The notes: generated from the sequence alone by a model not told the origin. A stretch of 64,000 nt of DNA from Gammaproteobacteria bacterium (GCA_033344735.1 JAWPMW010000001.1:806001-870000), one strand, 5' to 3'; shown: positions 36,795-47,243, counted from the first letter of the stretch. Translations and numbers: made by a program.

Positions 36795-37531
36795 GATTCT
36801 TTCTCCATAACATCTTTTACCCACGATGTATTTTTTTCGCGCGATAGCACTTCGGAGCGTGTTCGCGAAAATAGCAATGCTAGAAAGTAAGTTTTAAATG
36901 CTACTGCCATCACCAACAGAGGAATTAGCATAGACATATGCATTGAAGGTTTATCGAACTTCGCCACCGTGGCAGGTTGATGTAATGTGCTCCACCATTC
37001 TACAGAATACTTAATTATTGGAATATTAATAATCCCCACTATGGCAAGTATTGCAGCAGCTCTTGCACCAGTGCGTGGGTCTTCAAACGCCCCATGCAAT
37101 GCAATGACTCCAAAATACAAGAACAGTAATACAAGTTCTGAGGTTAATCGTGCATCCCATACCCAGTATGTTCCCCACATAGGTTTACCCCATAACATTC
37201 CAGTGATAAGTGCTAAGGCAGTGAATGACGCTCCGATGATTGCGCATTCTCCAATGACAATTTCCGCCACTTTTATTCGCCACACAAGTGCAACGATACT
37301 AGACACTGCCATTGCCATATAGACAAACATAGACATCCAAGCAGCAGGCACGTGAATGAAAATTATTCGATAACTTTCACCCTGTTGGTAATCGGTAGGC
37401 GCTACAAAAAAGCCTTGGTACAGACCAAAGCTTAATAGAAGAAGGGTTATTACTGTTAGCCAACGCTGCCAACCCTTAGACCACTGATAAAAATATTTGG
37501 GTGATCCGTATTTATGGATAAATTGCATCAT
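36791..37531 (-). CDS. ccmC: Haem-handling protein CcmC
   Basis: A 246-residue protein with six helices and the tryptophan-rich haem motif WGTYWVWDARLTSELVLLFLYFG, bracketed by conserved His residues (FIHVPAAWMSMF and the ...WWSTLHQPATVAKFDKPSMHMSM loop). It loads haem on CcmE. 2 bp after ccmB. Confidence 0.96.
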   Translation of the reverse strand: MMQFIHKYGSPKYFYQWSKGWQRWLTVITLLLLSFGLYQGFFVAPTDYQQGESYRIIFIHVPAAWMSMFVYMAMAVSSIVALVWRIKVAEIVIGECAIIGASFTALALITGMLWGKPMWGTYWVWDARLTSELVLLFLYFGVIALHGAFEDPRTGARAAAILAIVGIINIPIIKYSVEWWSTLHQPATVAKFDKPSMHMSMLIPLLVMAVAFKTYFLALLFSRTRSEVLSREKNTSWVKDVMEKES

Positions 37532-37533
37532 AC

Positions 37534-38199
37534 CTAGTTATAAGAAACTTTTAATGCAGCAACCACTGCAAATGGAATTAATATTGTTAAGACTATTAGA
37601 AATGCCACTAAAAGTGCGTAGTATCCCGAAACAGGGAGGTTATTAGCCGACGCATTGATCGCCATGGTTGAGAAAATCAATACAGGGATATAAAAGGGCA
37701 AAATCAATAATGAAGACAAAATTCCTCCAGAGCGCAAACTAAGGGTTAATGCAACACCAACAGAACCTAACAAGCTCAGTATGGGGGTGCTAATCAATAA
37801 TGTGACTATCAAACTACCTATTGCGTGCATAGGAAAATACAAGAGCAATGACATAACTGGCGCTAGTACAACTAATGGCAACCCGATACTGAGCCAATGC
37901 GCAGTAATTTTCGCACCTATCAATAATACTTTAGGACCTGGCAGCAACAACAATTGTTCCAATGAACCATCGTCATAATCGGAACGGAACATGGCATCCA
38001 TCGACATCAAGGTTGCTAGGAGTGCAGTTACCCAAATCACACCTGGCGCCATTTTACTCAGCAATTCTTGATCAGGGCTCACTCCCAGAGGGAACAGACT
38101 AACTACTATTACGAAGAAAACCAGTGGGTTAGCTAACTCTCTTCGACGCCTGATAGCTAGCATTAAGTCTCGATACAAGATTGAATAGAACAATCGCAT
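37534..38199 (-). CDS. ccmB: Haem exporter permease CcmB
   Basis: A 221-residue permease with six helices: MRLFYSILYRDLMLAIRRRRELANPLVFFVIVVSLFPLGV at the N-terminus and MSMDAMFRSDYDDGSLEQLLLLPGPKVLL, both family hallmarks. I use the ATG at 38199; a start at 38229 would overlap ccmA without adding conserved sequence. It works with the CcmA ATPase. Confidence 0.95.
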   Translation of the reverse strand: MRLFYSILYRDLMLAIRRRRELANPLVFFVIVVSLFPLGVSPDQELLSKMAPGVIWVTALLATLMSMDAMFRSDYDDGSLEQLLLLPGPKVLLIGAKITAHWLSIGLPLVVLAPVMSLLLYFPMHAIGSLIVTLLISTPILSLLGSVGVALTLSLRSGGILSSLLILPFYIPVLIFSTMAINASANNLPVSGYYALLVAFLIVLTILIPFAVVAALKVSYN

Positions 38200-38213
38200 A
38201 GTGTCGGTAATCT

Positions 38214-38858
38214 CTATAGATTCACACAAAATGAGGATTGATCAGCCAGATCAATCCCACGGTGAGTAGTCAATATAGCCATACCACCAGATTTAAGATG
38301 ATATTGCAGACAATTCTCCACTGTTTCTATGAAACCCACATCCAGCGCAGTCAAAGGCTCATCAAGTACCCATAATTTTTGCGTGGATATAAATAGGCGA
38401 GCCAACGATACTCTTCTAAGTTGCCCCGCAGATAACCTTGAACAAGAAACACTTAAACGCTGACGCAATCCAACATTTTCCGCAAGATCTGCGATTGAAC
38501 CGACAGCATCAGATGGCCAGAAACGTTTAAGGAGCTGCAAATTTTCCCTCACTGTTAACTCGGTTTTAACCGCAGAAAGATGCCCTATATATAAGAGTTG
38601 CTGCTGGAATTCCTCAGCAATATTGATGATATTTTGATCATTCCAAGACACAGCCCCTTCAGATGGCTGGCTTAGACCGGTAATAATACGTAATAGACTA
38701 GTCTTACCGGCTCCATTACTACCTTGAATGATCATAGCTTGACCACTTTGGACTGTAAATTCGAGATTCTCGAATAAAATTCTACCCCCACGCTCACATG
38801 TGAGTGAGTTTGCAACTAATTGATGACTTTCTTGGCTAACAGACATTTGTGACGACAT
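38214..38858 (-). CDS. ccmA: Haem exporter ATPase CcmA
   Basis: A 214-residue ABC ATPase: Walker A QGSNGAGKTSLLRIITGL, signature LSAGQLRRVSLARLF, Walker B LWVLDEPLTALD, switch His LTTHRG. It drives release of haem-loaded CcmE. It is the first gene of ccmABCDEFGHI and is divergent from the cytochrome genes at 39.0 kb. Confidence 0.95.
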   Translation of the reverse strand: MSSQMSVSQESHQLVANSLTCERGGRILFENLEFTVQSGQAMIIQGSNGAGKTSLLRIITGLSQPSEGAVSWNDQNIINIAEEFQQQLLYIGHLSAVKTELTVRENLQLLKRFWPSDAVGSIADLAENVGLRQRLSVSCSRLSAGQLRRVSLARLFISTQKLWVLDEPLTALDVGFIETVENCLQYHLKSGGMAILTTHRGIDLADQSSFCVNL

Positions 38859-38994
38859 TAAGATCTAATCAAGGTACTGTACTGATGATAAATATCAAAC
38901 AATATGGACACAGATAGATTGCTGCATTGTGGTGATAAAGAATATTTCCTAGAATGCAGTAACTTAACTTGATACTAACACCCTCGGTCGCACT

Positions 38995-39555
38995 ATGTCA
39001 GATGATTCTAATAGCCCAGTTAATAAACCAGTAAAGCTCTTACGTTGGATAGGATTTTTGTTTGCAGTAGCACTGGGAGTAGTTTTTGCCATCGGCTCGT
39101 CAACAGCCCTTGAAACTACTAATACAGAAGAATTTTGTACTTCATGCCATTCTATGCAGTGGGTAAAACAAGAATGGATGGAGTCATATCACTATAAAAA
39201 TGCCTCTGGCGTTCGAGCGGGATGCCCAGACTGCCACGTACCACATTCTCTAGGACCTAAACTTTATGCGAAAGTGATGGCAGCTAAAGATGTATGGGGC
39301 GAGATAATGGGCACCATTGATAGCGAGGAGAAATTTGAGCAACATCGTTGGAAAATGGCCAATCGAGTATGGGCAAAAATGGAAGCAACAGATTCACGCG
39401 AATGTCGCTCGTGCCATTCATTTGAATCTATGGACCCTTCAGAGCAAGAGAAACAGTCTCGCAAGAAGCATAAAAGAGCACAAAAACAAGGCAAAACTTG
39501 TATAGATTGTCATAAAGGCGTTGCACATAAAGAGCCTAGTGAACCAGATGCATAA
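38995..39555 (+). CDS. NapC/NirT-family tetraheme cytochrome c
   Basis: A 186-residue quinol-dehydrogenase-type cytochrome: one N-terminal membrane anchor (residues 15-37) and four CXXCH motifs, CTSCH (48-52), CPDCH, CRSCH and CIDCH. FCTSCHSMQWVKQEWMESYHYKNASGVRAGCPDCHVPH is the NapC/NirT/TorC pattern. Members pass electrons from menaquinol or ubiquinol to periplasmic acceptors. No periplasmic reductase gene follows; instead a diheme cytochrome and FCSD flavoprotein do, so the direction of flow here is open. Confidence 0.9.
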   Translation: MSDDSNSPVNKPVKLLRWIGFLFAVALGVVFAIGSSTALETTNTEEFCTSCHSMQWVKQEWMESYHYKNASGVRAGCPDCHVPHSLGPKLYAKVMAAKDVWGEIMGTIDSEEKFEQHRWKMANRVWAKMEATDSRECRSCHSFESMDPSEQEKQSRKKHKRAQKQGKTCIDCHKGVAHKEPSEPDA

Positions 39556-39716
39556 CTTATTTAAAGTAATTTATTAGAATTTATTTGCTTTAGGCAAGTC
39601 TAAAAATATTCAAACTGCATACAAAACAAACAATATATACATAATTTAAAACAATTATTATCGTGCAAGCTATAATTATGCACTAATAAAGTAAACGTAA
39701 ATCGCAGGAGTCAACT

Positions 39717-40376
39717 ATGCAAATAACAACAAGATTAACCGCTTTGTTGCTGGCAGGAGCATTACATAGTAGTTACGTAATTGCCGATCATAGCTCAACA
39801 AGCATGCTTACAGACACGTGTGTAGCCTGTCATGGTGAAGAAGGTAATAGTGTGGGCCCTGCTATTCCAAATCTCGCAGGTATGTCTCCTAATTACTTAA
39901 TGGGGGCGATGTTGGCTTATAAATATGATGACGATGATGACAAATTAGATTCTGTTATAGAGTCAGATGCTGACTTTGAAGATGTTGAAGCTTTCCCCCG
40001 TTATTCAACTATTATGGGGCGCCTCGCTAAAGGATACACTGAAGAAGAAATCAAACAGATTGCAGAACATTTCAGCAATGAATCTCCGATACGAGCGTCA
40101 CAATCTTTTGACTCGGCCAACGCAAGTGCTGGTAAAAAACTACATGACAAATACTGTGAAAAGTGCCACGAAGATGAAGGTCGCTTAGCAGATGACGACA
40201 CTGGCGTACTAGCAGGGCAATGGAAATCATACTTCTTATATTCAATGAAAGATTTTGCCAATGGCGACCGTGCTATGCCGAAAAAAATGAAAAATAAGCT
40301 AGAAGAAATGGCTGAAACCGATGGAGAAGAAGCTATTGAAAAACTGGCAGATTACTACTCAAGCATTACAGACTAA
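39717..40376 (+). CDS. Diheme cytochrome c (c4/FccA-like)
   Basis: A 219-residue periplasmic cytochrome: signal peptide (residues 1-23), haem 1 in [21 protein letters not shown], haem 2 in [10 protein letters not shown]. It is strongly acidic with Asp runs ([16 protein letters not shown]). Methionine ligands are plausible in RYSTIMG and RAMPKKM. Its position 23 bp before the FCSD flavoprotein gene, with AGGAG before its own ATG, makes it the likely electron-accepting subunit of a flavocytochrome c (FccA). A general c4 electron carrier is the alternative. Confidence 0.82.
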   Translation: MQITTRLTALLLAGALHSSYVIADHSSTSMLTDTCVACHGEEGNSVGPAIPNLAGMSPNYLMGAMLAYKYDDDDDKLDSVIESDADFEDVEAFPRYSTIMGRLAKGYTEEEIKQIAEHFSNESPIRASQSFDSANASAGKKLHDKYCEKCHEDEGRLADDDTGVLAGQWKSYFLYSMKDFANGDRAMPKKMKNKLEEMAETDGEEAIEKLADYYSSITD

Positions 40377-40399
40377 TAATAGGAACGGAGAAGCCCAAT

Positions 40400-41683
40400 A
40401 TGAAAAAGTTAAATCGTAGAGATTTTATTAAATTAGGCGGTGGTTCCATAGTTGCTGGAACTGCAGGCATTAGTATTCCAAATATAGCCGTTGGCGCAAC
40501 TAAAAAAGTTGTTGTTATTGGTGGTGGTGCTGGTGGCGCAATTGCTGCTAAGTACATAAGGAAAGCTGACAGTTCAATTGATGTCACACTGATAGAAACC
40601 AACAAGGATTACCATACTTGCTTCATGAGTAATGAAGTAATCGGCGGTGGCAGAAAAATTGAAACAATCCGTCATACTTATGAAGGTCTGAACAAACATG
40701 GCATTAATGTCGTCCATAGCAAAGCAACTGATGTAGATATTGATGGCAAGATGGTTAAAACTGAGAGTGGAGATTCATTCGCCTATGACCGCTTAGTTGT
40801 ATCTCCTGGAATCTCATTCAAATGGGGCGCAGTTGAAGGTTACGACGAAGCCGCTTCAGAAATTATGCCACATGCATGGAAAGCTGGTGGTCAAACTACA
40901 CTACTTCGCAAGCAGATAGAATCAATGAAAGATGGTGGAGTAGTGATAATTGCTCCCCCAGCTAATCCTTTCCGTTGTCCTCCTGGTCCATATGAGCGTG
41001 TTTGCCAGGTTGCGCATTACTTAAAACACAATAAACCCAAATCCAAGATTTTAGTGTTAGATGCTAAAGACAAATTCTCAAAACAAGGTTTATTCACTCA
41101 AGGTTGGAAAGCTCGCTACGATGGCATGATAGACTGGATACCTGCAGCAGATACTGGCGGCGGTATTACTTCTGTTGATCCAAGCAGCATGACCGTATCG
41201 ACCGACTTTGATGAATATAAAGCTGATGTTGTTAACTTAATTCCCCCTCAATCTGCAGGCACTATTGCAATTACGGCAGGGTTAACAAATGATTCTGGTT
41301 GGTGCCCTGTTGATTTAGGCACATTCGAGTCCACAATTCATGCTGGTGTACATGTAATTGGTGATGCAAGCATTGCGACTGGCATGCCTAAATCTGGCTA
41401 TGCTGCTAACTCACAAGCTAAAGTATGTGCTGCAGCCATTGTTGCTTCACTAAATGATCATGATATGGCTGACCCTTCATATGTAAATACTTGCTACAGC
41501 TTAGTGGCTCCAGATTACGGTATTTCGGTAGCAGCTGTTTATAGACTTGCAGAAGATCGCTCAAAGATAGCTAAAGTAGCTGGCGGCCTAACACCAAGCG
41601 ATGCAAGTGCTGATGCATTACAACGCGAAGTGCAATATGCATACAGTTGGTACGATAACATCGTTGCTGATATGTTTGCCTAA
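40400..41683 (+). CDS. fccB: Flavocytochrome c sulfide dehydrogenase, flavoprotein subunit
   Basis: A 427-residue FAD protein with a twin-arginine signal ([11 protein letters not shown]). The Rossmann motif [17 protein letters not shown] follows. Cys74 in [13 protein letters not shown] matches the residue that binds FAD covalently in Allochromatium FCSD. Cys193 (RCPPGPYER) and Cys302 (SGWCPVD) match the redox-active disulfide. The product oxidises sulfide to sulfur or polysulfide and passes electrons to a c-type cytochrome, probably the preceding gene product. Other FCSD-like enzymes have broader or unknown roles, but all three key cysteines argue for the genuine activity. Confidence 0.9.
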   Translation: MKKLNRRDFIKLGGGSIVAGTAGISIPNIAVGATKKVVVIGGGAGGAIAAKYIRKADSSIDVTLIETNKDYHTCFMSNEVIGGGRKIETIRHTYEGLNKHGINVVHSKATDVDIDGKMVKTESGDSFAYDRLVVSPGISFKWGAVEGYDEAASEIMPHAWKAGGQTTLLRKQIESMKDGGVVIIAPPANPFRCPPGPYERVCQVAHYLKHNKPKSKILVLDAKDKFSKQGLFTQGWKARYDGMIDWIPAADTGGGITSVDPSSMTVSTDFDEYKADVVNLIPPQSAGTIAITAGLTNDSGWCPVDLGTFESTIHAGVHVIGDASIATGMPKSGYAANSQAKVCAAAIVASLNDHDMADPSYVNTCYSLVAPDYGISVAAVYRLAEDRSKIAKVAGGLTPSDASADALQREVQYAYSWYDNIVADMFA

Positions 41684-41708
41684 TCAATCACCTAAAGTAC
41701 AATCAATA

Positions 41709-41739
41709 AAAAGCGGAGCTACATGCTCCGCTTTTTATT
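41709..41739 (+). terminator. Rho-independent terminator after fccB
   Basis: AGCGGAGC and GCTCCGCT form an 8-bp GC-rich stem around a TACAT loop, followed by TTTTATTT. It ends the cytochrome/FCSD unit and separates it from mfd. Confidence 0.9.
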
Positions 41740-41768
41740 TGTCTGACATTTTTAGTTAAAATTGTTTC

Positions 41769-44700
41769 GTGAATTACCTCAAAGCATCACTACCCCACAA
41801 CAAGCAACCAATTAAATATTGGGGTCAACTGTATGGATGTGCACGTGGTTTAATAATTAATGATGCTATCAGCCAACATGATGGATTAGTTGTTGTATTG
41901 ACCGCCGATTCTTTATCTAGCTCCATCACTTATAATGAAACAAAATTCTTCAACCAAGATCAAACAGAGTTCTTAACATTTCCAGAATGGGAAACTCTAC
42001 CATATGATATTTTTTCCCCACATGAAGATATTATTTCTGACAGAATAACTACACTGCATAAATTGCCACAATTAACACATGGAGTATTAGTTTTACCTAT
42101 CACTACGTGCATGCAGCGTGTCGCACCGAAAGATTTTATTGCCGAAATTTCTTTACATATAAAACTTGGCGATGTTCTAGGATTAGATAATTTACGCACA
42201 TCTTTAACTGCTACAGGATACCATCACGTCTCACAAGTGGTTACTCGCGGTGAGTTTACAGTGCGTGGATCCATCGTTGATTTCTTCCCGATGGGATCCA
42301 ATCACCCATATCGTTTGGAATTATTTGATGACGAAGTCGAGACAATTCGCACTTTTGATCCAGAGAAACAAACTTCGTTAAAAAAGTTAGAAGAAATAAG
42401 TTTATTACCCGCCCATGAATTTCCAAGTGACGAGCAAGCAATTAAGGAATTCCGTCGTCGTTATCGAGAAAAAATTGAAGGCGACCCTAATAAAAGTATA
42501 ATTTATAAAGAAGTCAGTAATGGAAATTTCCCTCCCGGAATAGAATATTACTTACCTCTATTTTTCGATAAGGTATATACACTATTTGATTACTTACCGA
42601 AAAATACATTATTTATCTTGCATGAAAATGCATTAGAGAATGCAGAAGAATTTGAATTGGAATTATTCAGCCGTTATGAGCAACGCCGTCATGATATAGA
42701 ACGCCCTATTCTCACTCCCAAAGAAATATATCTTTCAGCAGACGAGACCAAAAAAAATATTGAACAGTTTTTGCGTGTACAGTTAAACAGCAATAAATAT
42801 CAAAATACCCAAGATGATATTTTTACGAATTATCCAAGTTCAACACTACCTGCAATTAATATAGATTCACGTCTGGAAGACCCCGCGATGCAATTACGTC
42901 AATTTATTCAATCTAAAGATAGAAGCATCGTTTTCGCAGCAGAATCATTAGGTCGCCGTGAGTATGTTAATGAAACGTTGCGCAGCCTGGGCATCAAGCC
43001 TACTATCCAGGAAAACTGGCATGAATTCACCAACAGCAGTGATTCAATCAATTTATTAGTTGCCCCTATAGATGACTCTGTAGATTTACCTGAACATGGC
43101 GTGACAATAATTGCTGAACGCCAATTATTTGGTAATCGTGTTAGACAAGCTAGCAAGCGAAAAAGGACACGTGATGCCGATGCTATTGTTCGCAACTTAA
43201 ATGACCTTACCGAGGATGCTCCAGTTGTCCATGAAGATCACGGTGTTGGACGTTATAAAGGATTACAATCGCTAGACATTCAAGGCTTAGAAACTGAGTT
43301 CCTAACAATAGAATACATGGGCGGTGACAAGCTCTATGTACCTGTTGCTAACTTACACCTAGTAAGCCGTTACACAGGTGCTGATAATGAAAGCGCGCCA
43401 TGGCATAAATTAGGTTCAGATTTATGGTCTAAAGTAAAACAAAGAGCAGCAGAAAAAGCGCGCGATGTTGCTGCTGAGCTTTTAGATGTCTACGCACGCC
43501 GAGAAGCTAAACAAGGTATCCACTACGATATCACAATGCATGACTATGTAACTTTTTCATCTAGTTTTGCATTTGAAGAAACACCAGATCAACAAACAGC
43601 CATTGAAAACGTCTTAGATGATATGAATTCTACAAAACCAATGGATCGAGTTGTATGTGGAGATGTTGGCTTTGGAAAAACAGAAGTTGCTATGCGAGCT
43701 GCGTTCATTGCGGTTAACAATGGAAAACAAGTTGCAGTATTAGTACCAACCACTCTTCTAGCTCAACAACACTACCAAACATTTCTAGATAGGTTCGCTG
43801 AGTGGCCAATTCAAATTGAGTCATTATCTAGATTCAATTCAACAAAAAAACAAAAAGAGACCATTGAGTCATTGAAAAATGGAAAAATTGATATTGTAAT
43901 TGGCACCCATAAACTTTTTAACACAGAAATAAAATATAAAAATCTTGGTCTTATTATCATAGATGAAGAACAACGCTTTGGGGTACGCCATAAAGAGAAG
44001 TTAAAATCATTACGCGCCGAAGCTGATATATTAACGCTAACTGCTACCCCTATTCCACGCACATTAAATATGTCCTTAAGTGGATTAAGAGATTTATCAA
44101 TTATTGCTACACCACCTAATCATCGCCATGCGATTAAAACATTTGTCTCTGAATGGAATGATGCAAACATTAAAGAAGCCTGTATACGTGAAATCAAACG
44201 AGGCGGACAGATTTACTTCTTACACAATGAAGTAAAAACCATAGAAAAGGTCACCAAAGAATTACAAGAATTACTACCCAATGCTTCAATTCGATTTGCT
44301 CATGGTCAAATGTCGGAACGTGAACTTGAACAGGTAATGCTAGATTTTTACCACACCCGCTTCAGCATATTGGTTGCTACTACTATTATCGAAAGTGGGT
44401 TAGATGTTCCTAGCGCTAATACAATTGTAATTAACCGGGCAGATAAACTTGGTTTATCACAACTACATCAGTTACGTGGTCGTGTCGGCCGGTCACACCA
44501 TCGTGCCTATGCTTATTTAATTACGCCTAATAGAAAGGCAATGTCTGCAGACGCAATCAAACGTTTAGATGCGATTGAGTCACTTGAAGAGCTTGGAGTT
44601 GGATTTACTCTCGCTACGCATGATTTAGAAATTCGCGGTGCTGGTGAGTTATTAGGCGAAGACCAAAGTGGGCAAATTCATGAGATTGGTTACACCATGT

Positions 44701-45224
44701 ACAATGAGTTACTTTCGCGTGCGGTACAGGCTCTAAAATCTGGTGATTTACCACAACTTGATCGTCCGTTAGATCATGGCTTAGAAGTCGATTTAGGTGA
44801 GCCAGCCCTTTTACCTAATGATTACGTTCCTGATGTGCATATGCGCTTAGTATTATATAAACGTATTGCTAGTGCTGCTAACGAGGATGAATTAAAAGAA
44901 TTGCAAACAGAGCTTATTGACCGCTTTGGCTTGCTTCCAAAATCAGCCAAAAATCTTATATTAACTACGGAACTTAAACTATTTGCTGGTAGTCTGGGTA
45001 TAAACAAGATTGAAGCACATGAGGATGGTGGTCGAATCATATTCGACAAAAACCCAAAAATAGATATTGATCAGCTATTATTGCTCCTACAAAGACAATC
45101 ATCTGTATTTAAAATGTCGGGTAGTGAAAAATTACTATTTACAGTAAATCTGACAACTATAGAAAATAGAATCGAATATGTTCGCAACATTATTAATACA
45201 ATTGCATTCAAGGAAGCCGCATGA
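41769..45224 (+). CDS. mfd: Transcription-repair coupling factor Mfd
   Basis: An 1151-residue full-length Mfd starting at GTG. UvrB-homology domains come first (PEWETLPYDIFSPHEDIISDRI), then the RNA polymerase interaction domain (APVVHEDHGVGRYKGL, EYMGGDKLYVPVANLHLVSRY), and RecG-like translocase motifs: VCGDVGFGKTEVAMRAAF (Walker A), IIIDEEQRFGVRHKEKLK (DEEQ), LTLTATPIPRTLNMSLSGLRDLS, ATTIIESGLDVPSANTIVI and the QLRGRVGRS motif VI. It removes stalled RNA polymerase and recruits UvrA. The csiV start overlaps its end by 4 bp. Confidence 0.97.
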   Translation: MNYLKASLPHNKQPIKYWGQLYGCARGLIINDAISQHDGLVVVLTADSLSSSITYNETKFFNQDQTEFLTFPEWETLPYDIFSPHEDIISDRITTLHKLPQLTHGVLVLPITTCMQRVAPKDFIAEISLHIKLGDVLGLDNLRTSLTATGYHHVSQVVTRGEFTVRGSIVDFFPMGSNHPYRLELFDDEVETIRTFDPEKQTSLKKLEEISLLPAHEFPSDEQAIKEFRRRYREKIEGDPNKSIIYKEVSNGNFPPGIEYYLPLFFDKVYTLFDYLPKNTLFILHENALENAEEFELELFSRYEQRRHDIERPILTPKEIYLSADETKKNIEQFLRVQLNSNKYQNTQDDIFTNYPSSTLPAINIDSRLEDPAMQLRQFIQSKDRSIVFAAESLGRREYVNETLRSLGIKPTIQENWHEFTNSSDSINLLVAPIDDSVDLPEHGVTIIAERQLFGNRVRQASKRKRTRDADAIVRNLNDLTEDAPVVHEDHGVGRYKGLQSLDIQGLETEFLTIEYMGGDKLYVPVANLHLVSRYTGADNESAPWHKLGSDLWSKVKQRAAEKARDVAAELLDVYARREAKQGIHYDITMHDYVTFSSSFAFEETPDQQTAIENVLDDMNSTKPMDRVVCGDVGFGKTEVAMRAAFIAVNNGKQVAVLVPTTLLAQQHYQTFLDRFAEWPIQIESLSRFNSTKKQKETIESLKNGKIDIVIGTHKLFNTEIKYKNLGLIIIDEEQRFGVRHKEKLKSLRAEADILTLTATPIPRTLNMSLSGLRDLSIIATPPNHRHAIKTFVSEWNDANIKEACIREIKRGGQIYFLHNEVKTIEKVTKELQELLPNASIRFAHGQMSERELEQVMLDFYHTRFSILVATTIIESGLDVPSANTIVINRADKLGLSQLHQLRGRVGRSHHRAYAYLITPNRKAMSADAIKRLDAIESLEELGVGFTLATHDLEIRGAGELLGEDQSGQIHEIGYTMYNELLSRAVQALKSGDLPQLDRPLDHGLEVDLGEPALLPNDYVPDVHMRLVLYKRIASAANEDELKELQTELIDRFGLLPKSAKNLILTTELKLFAGSLGINKIEAHEDGGRIIFDKNPKIDIDQLLLLLQRQSSVFKMSGSEKLLFTVNLTTIENRIEYVRNIINTIAFKEAA

Positions 45225-45913
45225 AATTTAAAACACTATTAGTCTGTACCACCTTGGCGATTACTAGTTTATCTGCTTCGTTTCTATGTGCAAAAGATTA
45301 TGCTATTGAAGTGATTTTATTTACCAATAAAAATGGAATTCAACAAAGCGCTGAGCAATTTAACTTCAATCATGTTATTCCTGTGCCTACAAATGGATTA
45401 GATTTAACTACTGTAGATTCTGATTCAGCTTGGCGACCAATTCCAGAAGATGATTACATCCTTAATGACGTCGCTACTAAACTAAATCGTTCTAGTAACT
45501 ATCGCATCCTCAAACATCTTGCTTGGCGGCAACCAGCAGTAGAAAAAAAAGATTCACAACCCATTTCAATACAAGCTGGGCGAGATTTCACACAACAATA
45601 TCCCGAGCACGCTTACCGTCAAATTGAGTTTAGCGATACCTCAAGAAATAACACAGAAAACTCAAAAGTCATTGAACTTGATGGAACAATTAATATTGTC
45701 ATCACACGATACATACATTTATATACCGACCTTGTTTACCGATTACCAAGAACAATTCCAAATGAAATAAGCGATGCTCTTGATAGAAACCATGCATTAG
45801 TGGACTACTCTGTGAAATCTCATCGTCGCATGCGTAGTCGCGAGCTACATTATATAGATCATCCTTTTGTTGGCATTATAGTTGAAGCAACTCCAATAGA
45901 TGAAGACCAGTAA
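45221..45913 (+). CDS. csiV: CsiV-like periplasmic protein
   Basis: A 230-residue exported protein: signal peptide (residues 1-24), YAIEVILFTNKNGIQQSAEQF (the EV-I-F opening of the family), NRSSNYRILKHLAWRQPAV, LDGTINIVITRYIHLYTDLVYR, and SHRRMRSRELHYIDHPFVGIIVEATPI at the end. CsiV was described in Vibrio as a peptidoglycan-binding protein, and such genes commonly follow mfd. The mfd overlap and C-terminal block support the call. Confidence 0.85.
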   Translation: MKFKTLLVCTTLAITSLSASFLCAKDYAIEVILFTNKNGIQQSAEQFNFNHVIPVPTNGLDLTTVDSDSAWRPIPEDDYILNDVATKLNRSSNYRILKHLAWRQPAVEKKDSQPISIQAGRDFTQQYPEHAYRQIEFSDTSRNNTENSKVIELDGTINIVITRYIHLYTDLVYRLPRTIPNEISDALDRNHALVDYSVKSHRRMRSRELHYIDHPFVGIIVEATPIDEDQ

Positions 45914-45923
45914 ATTTTTCCAG

Positions 45924-46664
45924 CTAAATAATTTCCATTAATTTAGCTAATAAGGTACGGACTTTTTCCATACCCACTTCAGTACATTCACGAATTGACT
46001 CTAGCGTTATCAATTCTTCGCTACGTCCTGCAGCCCAGTTAACAGACATCGCGCAATGCGCATAACCCATTTCTAATTCTCTGGCTAATGCAGCTTCTGG
46101 CATACCGGTCATACCAACAACATCACAACCATCACGTTCTAATTTATTCACTTCAGCTGCAGTTTCTAAACGCGGCCCTTGCGTAGCTCCGTAAACACCA
46201 CCTTTAAACACATCCACATTAGCTAATTTCGCGGCTTTAATTAAGTTTTCGCGTAATACAGAATCGTAGGGATTTGAAAAATCTATATGCATAACTTGGC
46301 TTAGGTCTTTTTCAAAGTATGTATGTGAACGTCCGTAAGTGTAGTCAATAATCTGCTCAGGAATCACTATTCTAGTTGGATTTATATCAGCATGAATACC
46401 GCCGACAGCAGCCACCGCAACAATATGCTTAACGTTTTTATCATGTAATGCCCATATATTCGCGCGATAATTCACCATATGAGGGGGTATAGTGTGGCGT
46501 GAACCATGTCTAGGCAAAAATATTATCTGCTTACCACAATAATCACCAAAAGTTATCGGCCCAGAAGGTGCGCCAAAAGGCGTACGCACCACTTCTTTAC
46601 GGATAATTTTCAATCCCGGAAATGATGCCAGCCCTGTTCCACCAATGATAGCTATGTCTTGCAT
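45924..46664 (-). CDS. mtiP: S-methyl-5'-thioinosine / methylthioadenosine phosphorylase
   Basis: A 246-residue PNP/MTAP-fold enzyme: IAIIGGTGLASF, FLPRHGSRHTIPPHMVNYRANIWAL (phosphate site), VYGATQGPRLETAAEVNKLERDGCDVVGMTGMPEAALARELEM. These are the MTAP-II features; in Pseudomonas the equivalent neighbour of nagZ and mfd is a methylthioinosine-specific enzyme, hence this symbol. Methylthioadenosine phosphorylase activity cannot be excluded. It follows hpt by 18 bp, which fits hypoxanthine salvage. Confidence 0.85.
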   Translation of the reverse strand: MQDIAIIGGTGLASFPGLKIIRKEVVRTPFGAPSGPITFGDYCGKQIIFLPRHGSRHTIPPHMVNYRANIWALHDKNVKHIVAVAAVGGIHADINPTRIVIPEQIIDYTYGRSHTYFEKDLSQVMHIDFSNPYDSVLRENLIKAAKLANVDVFKGGVYGATQGPRLETAAEVNKLERDGCDVVGMTGMPEAALARELEMGYAHCAMSVNWAAGRSEELITLESIRECTEVGMEKVRTLLAKLMEII

Positions 46665-46682
46665 ATTTTATTTGCCCAATGA

Positions 46683-47237
46683 TTATTCTGAGATTGCATA
46701 GATAGCGGGTACATTACGCAAGCAGCCTTTATAATCCATCCCATATCCATATACATATCTATCATTCACTTCTAAGCCAAAAATATCAGGCTTAAGATCA
46801 ACTTGGGGAGTTATTTTTTTCTTTAGCAATAACACTGCTGTAATTACTTCACTAGCACCATGCTTTTTACAATATGAAACAAGTTCCTCCATGGTATAAC
46901 CTTCATCATATATATCATCAACTAATACCACGGTTTGATTTTCTAATGATAACTGTGGTTCTTTCAACCAATGCAAACTACCACCCACTGTTTTATCACG
47001 ATAGCGAGCCACCTGCAGATAATCTAGGCGCAGATCACAATCCATACTCCGCAGCAAATCAGATGTTATGATGATGCCACCATTCATGACACAAATAAGA
47101 ATTGCATTTTTGTTATGTATTTTCGACTCTAACTCCAATCCCATCTTTTCTACTGCTGCCTTAATTTGACTAGCACTAAAAACTAAATCAGAATTTTCTT
47201 TAACTTCTTGCAGTTGTTGGAAGGACAGAATCGCCAT
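46683..47237 (-). CDS. hpt: Hypoxanthine-guanine phosphoribosyltransferase
   Basis: A 184-residue type I PRTase: LICVMNGGIIITSDLLRSM, the PRPP loop VVLVDDIYDEGYTMEELV (VDDIYDEG), and GLEVNDRYVYGYGMDYKGCLRNVPAIYAI for purine recognition. It makes IMP or GMP. It stands between mscS and mtiP; MTIP releases hypoxanthine, which Hpt would recycle to IMP, so the two are functionally linked. Confidence 0.93.
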   Translation of the reverse strand: MAILSFQQLQEVKENSDLVFSASQIKAAVEKMGLELESKIHNKNAILICVMNGGIIITSDLLRSMDCDLRLDYLQVARYRDKTVGGSLHWLKEPQLSLENQTVVLVDDIYDEGYTMEELVSYCKKHGASEVITAVLLLKKKITPQVDLKPDIFGLEVNDRYVYGYGMDYKGCLRNVPAIYAISE

Positions 47238-47243
47238 TAGTAT

